64,000 nt of DNA from Pseudotabrizicola sp. (GTDB taxonomy: Bacteria > Pseudomonadota > Alphaproteobacteria > Rhodobacterales > Rhodobacteraceae): contig NZ_JAUXOV010000076.1 of assembly GCF_030684215.1 (NCBI RefSeq), positions 124,001 to 188,000 on the forward strand, written 5' to 3'. The notes beneath the pieces were generated by a model that saw nothing but the letters and a program-made list of their open reading frames with translations, searched no databases and was not told the DNA's origin. Below, piece by piece: positions 51,552 through 61,026 of this stretch; positions within the stretch are counted from its first letter, which is position 1; the number at the start of each line of letters is the position of its first letter. A program made the translations under genes and the position numbers.

Positions 51552-52214
51552 GTGAGCAATCCCGAAAGTTTCATCCAGGAAGTCACGGAAGAAGTGCGCC
51601 GTGACAAGCTGTATTCCTACTTCCGCAAGTATGGCTGGATTCCAGCGCTTATCGTGGTGGCCGTTGTCGGCGGCACGGCCTGGACCGAATGGTCAAAGGC
51701 GCGCGATGCCGCACAGGCGCAGGCGTTTGGCGATGCCGTGCTGGATGCGTTGGATCTGGGCAGCGCGCAGGACCGGCGCGAAGCTTTGAGTGCAGCCCCC
51801 GCAGATGGCCCGCAACGAGCGGTTTTGTCACTGTTGCTGGCCTCGGACCCGACCGAGGATCGTGCAGGCAGCCTGACCGCGCTTGAGGCATTGGCAGCGG
51901 ATGCGTCGCAACCGCAAAGCTACCGCGATCTGGCCGTTCTGCGCCGGGTGATCCTTGCCGGGGCCGATCTGTCGATTGCGGATCGCCGCGCGGCTCTGGA
52001 CCCTGTGGCGGCCCCCGGTCGGCCCTTCCGGCCATTGGCGCTGGAGCAGTTGGCCTATCTTCTGGTGGAAGAAGGCAACACCGAAGGCGCAATCACCGCC
52101 TTGCGGGCGCTGACACAAGATCAGCAAGCCCCTGCAGGCTTGCGCGGGCGGGCGGGACAGATGATTGTGGCACTTGGAGGCGGGACCGTCTCTGCGGCGG
52201 GTGACGCAGGGTGA
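51552..52214 (+). CDS. YfgM-like tetratricopeptide membrane protein
   Basis: 220 residues from GTG 51552 (then SNPESFIQEVTEEVRRDKLY). One span (WIPALIVVAVVGGTAW) and a periplasmic helical region with TPR-like repeats (LEQLAYLLVEEGNTEGAI). In E. coli YfgM is encoded next to BamB and works with the SecYEG/PpiD chaperone site; the same neighbour order is seen here. Its stop overlaps the next frame, so it is an operon with bamB. Confidence 0.82.
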   Translation: MSNPESFIQEVTEEVRRDKLYSYFRKYGWIPALIVVAVVGGTAWTEWSKARDAAQAQAFGDAVLDALDLGSAQDRREALSAAPADGPQRAVLSLLLASDPTEDRAGSLTALEALAADASQPQSYRDLAVLRRVILAGADLSIADRRAALDPVAAPGRPFRPLALEQLAYLLVEEGNTEGAITALRALTQDQQAPAGLRGRAGQMIVALGGGTVSAAGDAG

Positions 52215-52252
52215 TGACGCGTGGCTGGCAAGGGTCCGAGGGAGTGAATCAG

Positions 52253-53605
52253 GTGGTGAAACAGAAGCGCAACTTGGGACTGTCGGCACTTGCCGCTGTC
52301 ATGCTGCTGTCTGCGTGCGAACGCGAATTGATCCTGCCGGGGGAACGCTTTCCGGTGCGCGTGGATCTTGATGCCTCTATCCCGGTCGCGGGTGAGCCTG
52401 CGCCAGTTGCCCCATCCTCACGCCCCGTCAACCAAAGCGTGCCGATTTCTTTGCCTGCTGCTGCGGCGAATGCTGATTGGACCCATCGCGGCGGATCGGC
52501 GCGTCATGCGTCTCCGCATGGGCGGCTCTCAGCGGCCCCGGCAAGGGTGTGGAGCGCGAATATCGGCACCGGTTCCAGCCGCAAGAACCGTATTTCGGCT
52601 GCGCCTGTGGTGGCTGATGGCCGTATCGTCACACTGGACAGTCGCGCGCGTGTTGTTGCTACGGGCACCAATGGCGCGACGCTATGGCAGACTGAACTGG
52701 CCGCGGACTTTGACCGGGGTGGTGAGATTTCCGGCGGTGGTGTGGCGCTTGGCGGTGGAATGGTGTTTGTGGCGACCGGCTATGGCGAGTTGATTGCCCT
52801 GCAGGCTGGCAGTGGCGCGATTGTCTGGCGGCAGCGTTTGGCCAGCCCGGTCTCTGGTGCGCCAGCCTATGATGGCGGCACGGTCTATGTGGCCACCCGT
52901 GATGGTGCGGGCTGGGCGGTGGATGCGCGCAACGGCAAGGTGCAGTGGACTGTGCCGGGCTTGCCCAACGCTTTGGCGGTCACCGGGTCTTCGGCCCCGG
53001 CCGTGACAGACCGCAACGTAGTTTTCCCTTTCCCCAGTGGCGAATTGGTGTCGGCCCTGCGCCTGAATGGCGTGCGGGTCTGGGGCGCGCCCGTCACCGG
53101 GCAGCGTCCGGGGCGTGGGTATCAGGGGCTGGTCGATGTGACTGGCGATCCGGTCATCGTGGGCAGCACGATTTACGCGGGCACTGCAGCGGGCCGGACT
53201 GCGGCGATCAACGCAGGCACGGGTGAGCGGATCTGGACAGCGGTAGAGGGCGCGATGAACCCGCCGCTTGTAGTTGGTGGATCGGTGTTCGTGGTGAATG
53301 ACGAGGCCCGTCTGGTCCGTCTGGACGCCGCCACCGGTGAGGTCATCTGGATGGCCGACATGCCCTACTTTGAAAACGAGCGGCCAAGGCGCCAAAAGGC
53401 GATCACTGCGCACTATGGCCCGGTTCTGGCGGGTGGTCGTGTGGTCGTGGTGTCGGGCGATGGCGTGCTGCGGCTGTTTGATCCGACCAATGGTGCGCTT
53501 GTCGGCACCGGGCAGATTCCCGGCGGCGCGGCGGCAGCCCCGGCACTTGCGGGCGGCACGCTTTATGTCGTCAGCACCAACGGGCAACTTCACGCTTTCC
53601 GTTAA
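52253..53605 (+). CDS. bamB: BamB-type outer-membrane assembly lipoprotein
   Basis: About 450 residues. Signal and lipobox LAAVMLLSAC, then a linker and eight-blade beta-propeller of PQQ-like repeats (GATLWQTEL, GAIVWRQRL, GKVQWTVPG, GERIWTAVE, GEVIWMADM). It belongs to the BAM complex of the outer membrane. The start is uncertain: GTG 52253 has GAGGGA at good spacing; ATG 52214 or GTG 52211 overlap the previous stop and would give a long signal N-region. Confidence 0.9.
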   Translation: MVKQKRNLGLSALAAVMLLSACERELILPGERFPVRVDLDASIPVAGEPAPVAPSSRPVNQSVPISLPAAAANADWTHRGGSARHASPHGRLSAAPARVWSANIGTGSSRKNRISAAPVVADGRIVTLDSRARVVATGTNGATLWQTELAADFDRGGEISGGGVALGGGMVFVATGYGELIALQAGSGAIVWRQRLASPVSGAPAYDGGTVYVATRDGAGWAVDARNGKVQWTVPGLPNALAVTGSSAPAVTDRNVVFPFPSGELVSALRLNGVRVWGAPVTGQRPGRGYQGLVDVTGDPVIVGSTIYAGTAAGRTAAINAGTGERIWTAVEGAMNPPLVVGGSVFVVNDEARLVRLDAATGEVIWMADMPYFENERPRRQKAITAHYGPVLAGGRVVVVSGDGVLRLFDPTNGALVGTGQIPGGAAAAPALAGGTLYVVSTNGQLHAFR

Positions 53606-53658
53606 GGCCAAAGCCCTGTATGGGGAACGGCTTGAATGATACCGGATCCGTATAAGAC

Positions 53659-55119
53659 ATGAGCTTTACCCTCGCCATCGTGGGCCGCCCCAATGTGGGC
53701 AAGTCAACGCTTTTCAACCGCCTTGTCGGGCGCAAGCTGGCTTTGGTCGATGACCAGCCGGGGGTGACCCGCGATCTGCGCGAGGGTGACGCCAAGCTGT
53801 TCGACCTGCGCTTTACCGTCATTGACACCGCCGGGTTGGAGGAGGTTACCGATGACAGCCTTCAGGGCCGGATGCGGCGTCTGACCGAACGCGCTGTCGA
53901 TATGGCCGACATCTGCCTGTTCCTGATTGACGGCCGTGTCGGCGTGAACCCGTCTGACGAGGTGTTTGCCGAGATCCTGCGCAAAAAGGCCGCGCGGGTG
54001 ATCCTGGGTGTGAATAAAGCCGAAGGCCGCGCCGGCGAAGATGGCGCGCTTGAGGCGTGGTCGCTGGGTCTGGGCGAGCCTTTGCGCATTTCTGCCGAAC
54101 ATGGCGAAGGGATGGACGATTTGTATCGTCTTCTCAAGCCGTTGGAGGGTGAATTTGCCGAACGCGAGCAAGAGAATACCCCGCTGACCGATGTGGATAT
54201 CTCGGAAGAAGACGCCGAGGTTGAGGCGGATGAATTTGCGCACCGGCCCACCATCAAGAAACCGCTGCAAATCGCGGTGATCGGTCGCCCGAATGCCGGG
54301 AAATCGACACTGATCAACAAGATCATCGGCGAAGATCGCCTGTTGACCGGACCAGAGGCCGGGATCACCCGCGACGCGATCTCGGTGAAATCGGATTGGC
54401 TGGGCACACCCATTCGGATTTTTGACACGGCGGGGATGCGCAAGCGCGCGAAAGTCGTTGAAAAACTTGAGAAGCTCTCGGTCGCTGACGGCTTGCGCGC
54501 GGTGCGCTTTGCCGAAGTGGTTGTTGTGCTGCTGGATGTCGATATTCCCTTTGAATCCCAAGACTTGCGGATCGCAGATTATGCAGAGTCTGAAGGTCGT
54601 GCGGTCGTGGTCGCGGTCAACAAATGGGATCTTGAGGATGAAAAGCAGGACAAGCTGGCCGAACTGAAGGAAATGTTCGACCGCCTGCTGCCGCAGCTGC
54701 GTGGCGCGCCTTTGGTTACGGTTTCGGCCAAGACAGGCCGGGGGCTTGACCGTTTGCACGACGCCATCCGCCGCGCGCATGACACGTGGAATCGTCGGAT
54801 CACCACCAACCGGCTGAACACATGGCTGGGCGCGATGACAGAGGCACACCCGCCGCCAGCACCGGGCGGCCATCGGATCAAGCTGCGCTATATCACGCAG
54901 GTAAAGACGCGCCCGCCGGGGTTTGTCATCAAGTGTTCACGGCCCGAGGAATTGGCGGAAAGCTATAAACGCTATCTGGTCAATGGTTTGCGCGAACACT
55001 TTGATATGCCGGGCACTCCCATTCGGTTGTTCTTCCGCTCTCAGGCAAATGACAATCCTTTCAAGGAACGCAAATTCCATACGCCCAGCCGTCTGCGCAA
55101 GCATATGGACAAGAAATAG
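53659..55119 (+). CDS. der: Ribosome assembly GTPase Der
   Basis: 486 residues, two tandem G domains: GRPNVGKST at the start and GRPNAGKST near residue 212, each with DTAG and NK-x-D-type motifs. C-terminal KH-like domain ([20 protein letters not shown]). It acts in 50S maturation. It follows bamB as in many proteobacteria. Confidence 0.97.
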   Translation: MSFTLAIVGRPNVGKSTLFNRLVGRKLALVDDQPGVTRDLREGDAKLFDLRFTVIDTAGLEEVTDDSLQGRMRRLTERAVDMADICLFLIDGRVGVNPSDEVFAEILRKKAARVILGVNKAEGRAGEDGALEAWSLGLGEPLRISAEHGEGMDDLYRLLKPLEGEFAEREQENTPLTDVDISEEDAEVEADEFAHRPTIKKPLQIAVIGRPNAGKSTLINKIIGEDRLLTGPEAGITRDAISVKSDWLGTPIRIFDTAGMRKRAKVVEKLEKLSVADGLRAVRFAEVVVVLLDVDIPFESQDLRIADYAESEGRAVVVAVNKWDLEDEKQDKLAELKEMFDRLLPQLRGAPLVTVSAKTGRGLDRLHDAIRRAHDTWNRRITTNRLNTWLGAMTEAHPPPAPGGHRIKLRYITQVKTRPPGFVIKCSRPEELAESYKRYLVNGLREHFDMPGTPIRLFFRSQANDNPFKERKFHTPSRLRKHMDKK

Positions 55120-55237
55120 GCAAATCCGTCTGACCTTTGAGGTCACGGGCTTTTCATCATCTGCGCCCCATGATAGGGACGCGCCGCAAATCACGGGCGC
55201 AAGGCAGGGGCCTTGACCCAACACAGGAGACGCCGAA

Positions 55238-55660
55238 ATGGCCATCGAACGCACGCTTTCCATCATCAAACCCGACGCCACACGCCGCAATCTGACCGGC
55301 AAGATCGTTGCCAAGTTCGAAGAGGCGGGCCTGCGCGTAGTCGCATCCAAGCGCATTCACCTGACCGCGGCACAAGCTGGCGCGTTTTATGCCGAGCATT
55401 CTGAGCGTGGCTTTTACGGCGAGCTGTGCGATTTCATGGCATCCGAGCCAGTGGTTGTGCAGGTTCTGGAAGGTGAAGGCGCAATTGCCAAGAACCGCGA
55501 AGTGATGGGTGCCACCGATCCGGCACAAGCTGCTGACGGCACCGTGCGCAAGGATTTCGCACTGTCCAAAGGCGAAAACTCGGTTCACGGGTCCGACAGC
55601 GCCGAGTCGGCTGCACGCGAAATCGCATTCTACTTCTCGGGCCTTGAACTGGTTGGCTAA
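55238..55660 (+). CDS. ndk: Nucleoside diphosphate kinase
   Basis: 140 residues. [15 protein letters not shown] and phospho-His117 in [15 protein letters not shown]. It balances NTP pools with ATP. AGGAGA precedes the ATG. Its last bases overlap the stop of the convergent TfoX gene and its likely terminator lies inside that gene. Confidence 0.97.
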   Translation: MAIERTLSIIKPDATRRNLTGKIVAKFEEAGLRVVASKRIHLTAAQAGAFYAEHSERGFYGELCDFMASEPVVVQVLEGEGAIAKNREVMGATDPAQAADGTVRKDFALSKGENSVHGSDSAESAAREIAFYFSGLELVG

Positions 55661-56016
55661 GGGGCCTGGGGCGGCTCGCGCCGTTCCACCACGCCAAAAA
55701 ACGACAGGGCCGCCTCCAGATCGGAGCGGCCCTTTTCCTTTGTGCCGATGATGCTGGATTTGATCGCATCAAAGCGTTTGCGCAGGGCAATTTGTTCCGC
55801 CCCCTTGCAATCGTTCCACGGACGGCCCTGCAAACCCATAACCAGCACATAATAGCCGATGAAATGCGGGGCGCTGCCCGATAGTAGCAACCGCCGATAC
55901 GCATCATCTGCGCCGATTGCCCGCAATTCGGCGGCAGTGTGGATGCCTGCCTTGGCAAAGGCCAGTTCCGACGCGGGGCCAAGGTTGGGAATTGAGGAAA
56001 CCGGATCAGACGACAT
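55657..56016 (-). CDS. TfoX C-terminal domain protein
   Basis: 119 residues. [27 protein letters not shown] is the helix-hairpin-helix-like TfoX_C pattern; only this domain is present, without the N-terminal half of Sxy/Tfo[19 protein letters not shown] follows. The family N-terminal half is linked with competence, but stand-alone TfoX_C proteins have no settled role. A perfect SOS box lies 62 bases before the start, suggesting LexA control. Convergent overlap with ndk by four bases. Confidence 0.82.
   Translation of the reverse strand: MSSDPVSSIPNLGPASELAFAKAGIHTAAELRAIGADDAYRRLLLSGSAPHFIGYYVLVMGLQGRPWNDCKGAEQIALRKRFDAIKSSIIGTKEKGRSDLEAALSFFGVVERREPPQAP
55706..55736 (+). terminator. Likely ndk terminator inside the TfoX gene
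   Basis: AGGGCCGCCTCC pairs imperfectly with GGAGCGGCCCT, followed by TTTTCCTTTG on the plus strand. It lies within the opposite coding sequence. Confidence 0.65.
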
Positions 56017-56077
56017 GAGGCACCTTCAGAATCAGAACGGGGCCAGCGTTACTGCTGACCCCGTCTTATTCAAGCGT

Positions 56078-56092
56078 GTTCTTTGTATGTTC
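56078..56092 (-). promoter_or_regulatory. Alphaproteobacterial SOS (LexA) box before the TfoX gene
   Basis: GTTCTTTGTATGTTC on the plus strand, a perfect GTTC-N7-GTTC (GAAC-N7-GAAC on the minus strand). It sits between the TfoX start (56016) and the stop of the Gln/Gly peptide (56094). Confidence 0.75.
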
Positions 56093-56093
56093 T

Positions 56094-56210
56094 TCAGATC
56101 GCCGCCCAATCCTTGAAGATGGGCGTGCCGCCCTGCTGCTGCGGTGCGGGTTTGCCGCCTTGCTGCTGCTGGCCGCCTTGTTGGGGCGTTGAATTCTGCT
56201 GGGGGGTCAT
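56094..56210 (-). CDS. 38-residue Gln/Gly/Pro-rich peptide
   Basis: 38 codons: MTPQQNSTPQQGGQQQQGG, then KPAPQQQGGTP and a fixed-looking end IFKDWAAI. GGAG lies 7 bases upstream; an ATG 12 bases earlier (56222) is also in frame. Low complexity followed by an amphipathic aromatic tail suggests a short binding tail on a flexible linker. No family known to me. Its stop abuts the SOS box, and the gene is upstream of the TfoX gene on the same strand. Confidence 0.6.
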   Translation of the reverse strand: MTPQQNSTPQQGGQQQQGGKPAPQQQGGTPIFKDWAAI

Positions 56211-56495
56211 TTTCTGCTCCATCTGACCGTTTTGCCTGCCGTATCTTCAGCATTGGCACGGCAAAGGGCCGCAACAAGACGAAAACATGACATTGCCGCG
56301 ACGCTTTATGCTGCCTGTGGAAAAGCCGCAACAGATGATGCGATCACATTGTCGAATTGTGCGAAGCGTGGCGAAAGCGCGCCGACGCCTTGGGGGGAAT
56401 GCCGTCGCCGGGCAACCGACCGCCTCAAGCGCCTTGATCGCTGGGTGTGGGCTGACCAATGCGCAGAGATTGCGCGGCTACCTAGGGGCAGGGGC
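56211..56495. other. Intergenic stretch without a recognised gene
   Basis: 285 bases. Overlapping open frames on both strands have no family features, signal peptides or convincing ribosome sites. AGGGGCAGGGG at the right end precedes the MerR remnant. Confidence 0.5.
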
Positions 56496-56699
56496 ATGGA
56501 CATAAAAGATGTTGCCACCCGCGCGGGCCTTGGCTTTCACATTAGACGATTGCCGCATGCTTTTGGCGCTGTATGAAGATCAGGGGCGCGGATCGCGGAA
56601 AAGATCACCGCTCTGCGCGTGTCAGAGGCGATCTTGACCGGTCTGGCCAACGTCTGCATTGGCGACACGCGCCCAGATCGCCCGATCCTTGCTGACCCA
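56496..56699 (+). pseudogene. Remnant of a CueR/HmrR-like MerR regulator
   Basis: Three fragments of a copper-type MerR protein follow in order but in different frames. The HTH start MDIKDVATRAGL (frame of 56496) joins directly to FTLDDCRMLLALYEDQGR (+1 frame), with the middle of the HTH missing. The tail ARIAEKITALR...LANVCIGDTRPDRPIL returns to the first frame. The usual second metal Cys (RPDCPIL) is Arg here. Total ~68 codons against ~130 expected. It cannot make a working regulator. Confidence 0.7.
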
Positions 56700-56750
56700 A
56701 AGACCCCACCCAAAACCGCCCAAACTCTGCCAGCCCCTGAAGGACCACAG

Positions 56751-57818
56751 ATGACCACGCCCACCCCTGTTTTTGATGGCCACAATGACCTGCTGCTTCG
56801 GCTCTACAACGCCCCCGGCAGGCGCGAACAGATCTGGCTGACGGGGGAGGGCAAAGGCCATCTTGACTTGCCGCGCATGCAAAAATCGGGTTTCGCCGGG
56901 GGTATGTTTGCCATCTATGTACCTTCAACGGGCGGGGCAAACGCGGCGGGCCTCGATGCGTCGATGGACGCGCCCCCCTATGATCTGCCCTTGCCCGCCA
57001 TGGTGCCGCAAGATCAGGCGCTGCGCGTGGCCCAAGGCATGGCGCGCGATCTGGCTTGGATGGTAGACAGCAGCGGTGGCGCCTTCCGCCTGTGTGAAAC
57101 GGTGCTCCAGATTGAAGCCGCGCGGGCGCAGGGCATCATTGCGGGCGTCATGCACATGGAAGGCGCCGAAGCGATTGATGCGGATTGTGCAGCGCTTCAC
57201 GATTTTCACGCTCTCGGCCTGCGCTCGATCGGTCCGGTCTGGAGCAGGCCGACGATCTTTGGTCATGGCGTACCGTTTCGTTTTCCGGGCGATCCCGATA
57301 CCGGACCGGGGCTGACAGACGCGGGCAAGCGGCTGGTCAAAGAATGCAACGCGCTCAAGATGCTGATCGACCTGAGCCATCTGAACGCCAAAGGCGTCGA
57401 GGACGTAGCCCGGATCTCAACCGCGCCGCTGGTGGCCACCCATTCCAACGCATGGGCCGTCACCCCCTCCACCCGCAACCTGACCGACCGCCAACTCGGT
57501 CAGATCCGCGACAGCGGCGGCTTGGTGGGGCTTAACTTTGCCACCGTCTTTCTGCGCCCCGATGGCCGCAACTCCCCCGATATGACGCTGGACCCGCTGT
57601 TGCGCCACCTTGATCACCTGATCAGCCATCTGGGTGAAGACCACGTGGGCTTTGGCTCGGATTTCGACGGGGCCACGATTCCGGCTCCCATGCGCGATGT
57701 CACCGGCCTGCCAGTATTGCTCGACGCTCTCACCGCCCATGGCATAGACGCCGCACTCCTCCAGAAGCTTGCTTGGGGCAACTGGATGGCCGTGCTGCGC
57801 CTCACCTGGGGCCATTGA
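56751..57818 (+). CDS. M19 family dipeptidase (renal dipeptidase type)
   Basis: 355 residues from ATG 56751 with AAGGA 7 bases upstream; the frame runs back into the MerR remnant, so upstream starts are not credible. Zinc ligands in FDGHNDLL (His, Asp), HMEGAEAI (Glu), LSHLN and ATHSNAWAV (His), and GFGSDFDGA (Asp). It hydrolyses dipeptides, including some D-amino acid forms. Convergent with tkt. Confidence 0.92.
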   Translation: MTTPTPVFDGHNDLLLRLYNAPGRREQIWLTGEGKGHLDLPRMQKSGFAGGMFAIYVPSTGGANAAGLDASMDAPPYDLPLPAMVPQDQALRVAQGMARDLAWMVDSSGGAFRLCETVLQIEAARAQGIIAGVMHMEGAEAIDADCAALHDFHALGLRSIGPVWSRPTIFGHGVPFRFPGDPDTGPGLTDAGKRLVKECNALKMLIDLSHLNAKGVEDVARISTAPLVATHSNAWAVTPSTRNLTDRQLGQIRDSGGLVGLNFATVFLRPDGRNSPDMTLDPLLRHLDHLISHLGEDHVGFGSDFDGATIPAPMRDVTGLPVLLDALTAHGIDAALLQKLAWGNWMAVLRLTWGH

Positions 57819-57871
57819 CCCTGCCTCTGAACATTTTCTGTTTTCAAGTATCCCGGGGGGAGGCGCGAAGC

Positions 57872-57893
57872 GACGGGGGGCTGGCCCCCCGTC
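57872..57893. terminator. Hairpin between the M19 and tkt genes
   Basis: A perfect 9-bp stem GACGGGGGG / CCCCCCGTC with a CTGG loop. No clear T tract on either strand. The flanking AAGTATCCCGGGGGG resembles the dispersed intergenic element. Confidence 0.55.
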
Positions 57894-57905
57894 ACCATCA
57901 GCCGC

Positions 57906-59921
57906 TCAAAGCAGCGATTTGGCCTTGGCCACTGTCGCCTCTGCCGTGATCCCGAACTCGGCATAGAGCCGCTCTGCCGGAGCCGAGGCACCAAAGCCGT
58001 GCATCCCGATGAAGCCCGATTTTTCGCGCTTGCCGCCCTCACCGAACAGCCAGCGGTCCCAGCCAAAGCGGATGCCCGCCTCGACCGCCACACGCACAGC
58101 ACCCGGTGGCAGCACTTTGCGGCGGTAAGCGTCGTCTTGCTCCTCAAACAGCTCCCAGCAGGGCATGGACACGACGCGGGTGCCGATGCCTTCGGCTTCC
58201 AGCAGATCGCGGGCTTTCAGCGCGATTTCCACTTCGGACCCGGTGGCCATCAGGATCACCTGACGCTTGCCCGTGGCATCGGCCAGAACGTAAGCGCCTT
58301 TGGCCACAAGGTTCTGGTTGGTGTGGGTTTTGCGCACTGCAGGCAGGTTTTGCCGCGACAGGGCCAGCACGGTTGGCGTGGTCTTGGTCGACAGCGCGAT
58401 TTCCCACGCTTCCGCCGTTTCCACCAGATCGGCGGGGCGGATCACATAGGTGTTGGGGGTCGCGCGCGAAATCGCCAGATGTTCAACCGGCTGGTGGGTC
58501 GGGCCATCCTCGCCCAGACCGATGCTGTCATGCGTCATGACATAGACCACCGGAATCCCCATCAGGGCCGACAGGCGCATTGACGGGCGGGCATAGTCGG
58601 TAAAGCACATGAAGGTGCCGCCGTATGCCCGCACGCCGCCGTGCAGTGCCATGCCGTTCATCGCCGCAGCCATCCCGTGTTCCCGGATGCCGTAATAGAC
58701 GTAGCGGCCCTTGCGGTCCTCGGGCGTGAAGGTGCCCATGTCGGGGGTCTTGGTGTTGTTTGATCCGGTCAAGTCAGCCGATCCGCCGATGGTCTCGGTC
58801 ATCACTGGGTTAACGGCGGCCAGCACCTTTTCGGATGCGGCGCGGGTGGCCAGCTTTGGCAGATCTTCCACAGCCTGCTTTTTTACGGCGCGTATGGTGG
58901 CCGACAGTTTGTTCGGCGCGTCGCCTGCAAAGATGCGGGCGAACTCTGCCTGTTTACCGGGTGACAAGGTGGCTAGGCGGGCTTCCCATTCGGCGCGGGC
59001 GATTTTGCCTTTGGCACCAACGGTTTCCCACCAGGACTTGATATCAGCAGGCACCTCGAACGGGCCGCCGGGCCAGCCGTAACCGTCCTTGGCGGCTTGC
59101 AACTGGGTCTTGTCGGTCAGCGCGCCATGGCCTTTGGACGTGTCTTGCGCGGCGTGACCGATGGCGATGTGGGTCTTGCAGGCGATCATCGCAGGGCCGG
59201 ACGATGCCTTGGCGGCGGTGATGGCGCGGTCGATGTCTTCGGGGTCATGCCCGTCGCAGGAAAACACATCCCAGCCAGAGGCCGCAAAGCGCGCTTTCTG
59301 GTCGGTGATATCCGAGATCGACACTTTGCCGTCGATGGTGATGCCATTGTCATCCCACAAAACGATCAGCCGTGACAGTTGGTGCTTGCCCGCAAGGCCG
59401 ATGGCTTCTTGGGAAACACCTTCCATCAGGCAGCCGTCGCCGGCGATGACATAGGTATAATGATCCTGCACCTTCGCACCCCAGCGTGCGCGCAGGGATT
59501 CTTCGGCCATGGCAAAGCCGACGGCGTTTGAAATGCCCTGACCCAGCGGGCCGGTGGTGGTTTCCACACCCGTGACATGGCCATATTCCGGGTGGCCCGC
59601 GGTGATAGCGCCCCATTGGCGGAAATTCTTGACCTGATCCAGCGTCATATCGGCGTAGCCAGTAAGATACATCAGACTATAGAGCAGCATCGAGCCATGA
59701 CCCGCCGACAGGATGAACCGGTCCCGGTCGGGCCAGCGTGGGGCGCTTGCGTCAAACTTCAGGTGGTTGGAGAACAGTACGGTTGCCACATCGGCCATGC
59801 CCATTGGCATGCCGGAATGGCCTGAGTTGGCGGCGGCCACGGCATCCAGCGTCAGAGCGCGGATGGCGGTGGCGCGCATCCAATGATCGGGGTGGCGGTC
59901 GCGCAGGGTCTGGATGTCCAA
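57906..59921 (-). CDS. tkt: Transketolase
   Basis: 671 residues from TTG 59921, chosen because AGGAG lies 6 bases upstream and the protein then begins at the family's usual point ([16 protein letters not shown]); ATG 59936 adds five residues but has no site. Thiamine diphosphate motif [13 protein letters not shown]...DDNGITIDG, and the C-terminal [15 protein letters not shown]. It moves two-carbon units in the pentose phosphate pathway and Calvin cycle. No cbb genes are near, so the housekeeping role is more likely. Confidence 0.94.
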   Translation of the reverse strand: MDIQTLRDRHPDHWMRATAIRALTLDAVAAANSGHSGMPMGMADVATVLFSNHLKFDASAPRWPDRDRFILSAGHGSMLLYSLMYLTGYADMTLDQVKNFRQWGAITAGHPEYGHVTGVETTTGPLGQGISNAVGFAMAEESLRARWGAKVQDHYTYVIAGDGCLMEGVSQEAIGLAGKHQLSRLIVLWDDNGITIDGKVSISDITDQKARFAASGWDVFSCDGHDPEDIDRAITAAKASSGPAMIACKTHIAIGHAAQDTSKGHGALTDKTQLQAAKDGYGWPGGPFEVPADIKSWWETVGAKGKIARAEWEARLATLSPGKQAEFARIFAGDAPNKLSATIRAVKKQAVEDLPKLATRAASEKVLAAVNPVMTETIGGSADLTGSNNTKTPDMGTFTPEDRKGRYVYYGIREHGMAAAMNGMALHGGVRAYGGTFMCFTDYARPSMRLSALMGIPVVYVMTHDSIGLGEDGPTHQPVEHLAISRATPNTYVIRPADLVETAEAWEIALSTKTTPTVLALSRQNLPAVRKTHTNQNLVAKGAYVLADATGKRQVILMATGSEVEIALKARDLLEAEGIGTRVVSMPCWELFEEQDDAYRRKVLPPGAVRVAVEAGIRFGWDRWLFGEGGKREKSGFIGMHGFGASAPAERLYAEFGITAEATVAKAKSLL

Positions 59922-60128
59922 GGCCGGGCTCCTCATACTTGGATCGGTGCGTATTCAGGGTTCCTTACCACCCCAGACGGCAAGATCAAGCACAGCGGCC
60001 AAGGTGTTGACGATATGGGGCGTTCCTTGGGCGCGCTTTGCGCTAAGATCGGGCTTGACCTGTCCTTGCGCGATTCGCACCTATGGTCAGGACGGATGAA
60101 AAACCGGGACAGCCGGGAAAGAGGGGGC

Positions 60129-60659
60129 ATGGATAACATTGCCGAGTTGGAGCGTCGGATCACTGCGGCGCTGATGCGGATTGGTGACGGAGTGGAAACC
60201 CTGTCAGTTTCTGGCGGTGCAGATCCGGGGGGGCCGGTGGCGACCTTGGCCGATGGCGTGGCCGAGGCCGAAATCGCCCGTCTGAATGAGGCGCTTGACG
60301 AAGAACGCATGCTGAGCGCCCAGTTGCATGAGCGGTTGCGCGCCGTTCGCGATCAGGACGCGGGCAAACGCCAGGGGCTTGAAGCCGAGGTTGAGCGGCT
60401 GACCAAGCTGCTTGATGTGCAAGGGCTTGAGCTGCATCGGCTGAAAAAGACCGTTGTAGGATTGCGCGAACAATTGCGCCTGATGACCGAGGCGCAGGCC
60501 GAGGGGCGGGTAGAGCCGCATCTGATCAACAAGGCGATGCTGACCGAGCTGGAAACGCTGCGCGCCTTGCGCGCCGCCGAAGCGGCAGAGCTGGACGAGC
60601 TGATTGCCGCCCTTGATCCGCTGGCCGGACCGAAAGAGGAGGTGTCACAGGATGCCTGA
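60129..60659 (+). CDS. Coiled-coil protein upstream of zapA
   Basis: 176 residues, almost all helical and charged, with heptad-like runs (EIARLNEALDEERMLSAQLH, LEAEVERLTKLLDVQGLELH). AGAGGGGG lies before the ATG. The last eight bases overlap the zapA start, which suggests translational coupling and a shared role in division. No family is assigned; it may be a ZapA partner or a ZapB-like filament protein, which is inference. Confidence 0.8.
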   Translation: MDNIAELERRITAALMRIGDGVETLSVSGGADPGGPVATLADGVAEAEIARLNEALDEERMLSAQLHERLRAVRDQDAGKRQGLEAEVERLTKLLDVQGLELHRLKKTVVGLREQLRLMTEAQAEGRVEPHLINKAMLTELETLRALRAAEAAELDELIAALDPLAGPKEEVSQDA

Positions 60660-61026
60660 TGTAACAGTCTCCATCGGCGGGCGCGATTTTCAGGTCGCCT
60701 GTCAGGTCGGCGAGGAACATTTCCTTCGCGCTGCCGCCGCCATGCTGAATGCCGAAGCGGAGCCGCTTGTGCAGCAGATGGGCCGTCTGCCCGAAGCGCG
60801 CATGCTGCTGATGTCGGGGCTGATGCTGGCCGACAAGACTGCGGCGCTGGAAGATGAAAACCGCCAGCTGAAGGAAAGACTGACCACACTCGAGGCGCGG
60901 CCTGTGCCTGCGCCTGAAAAGGTGGAAGTGCCGGTAATCCCGCCGCAAGTATTTGAAACCATGGCGGAAATTGCCGCGCGGGCCGAGGCTTTGGCAGATC
61001 GGATCGAAGAGCGGGCACAGGGATGA
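60652..61026 (+). CDS. zapA: Cell division protein ZapA
   Basis: 124 residues. N-terminal VTVSIGGRDFQVACQVGEE and helix EEHFLRAAAAMLNAEAEPL are the ZapA pattern, followed by a coiled coil (MLADKTAALEDENRQLKERL). ZapA bundles FtsZ filaments. GAGGAGG lies about 8 bases upstream. Overlaps both neighbours, the middle of a three-gene operon. Confidence 0.88.
   Translation: MPDVTVSIGGRDFQVACQVGEEHFLRAAAAMLNAEAEPLVQQMGRLPEARMLLMSGLMLADKTAALEDENRQLKERLTTLEARPVPAPEKVEVPVIPPQVFETMAEIAARAEALADRIEERAQG

Noticed and set aside
57840-57871. Third copy of the dispersed intergenic element near AAGTATCCCGGGGGG
   Set aside because: It shares only the G-rich run and a loose AGTAT block and lacks CAAGATGAAA, so it was not listed as a copy.
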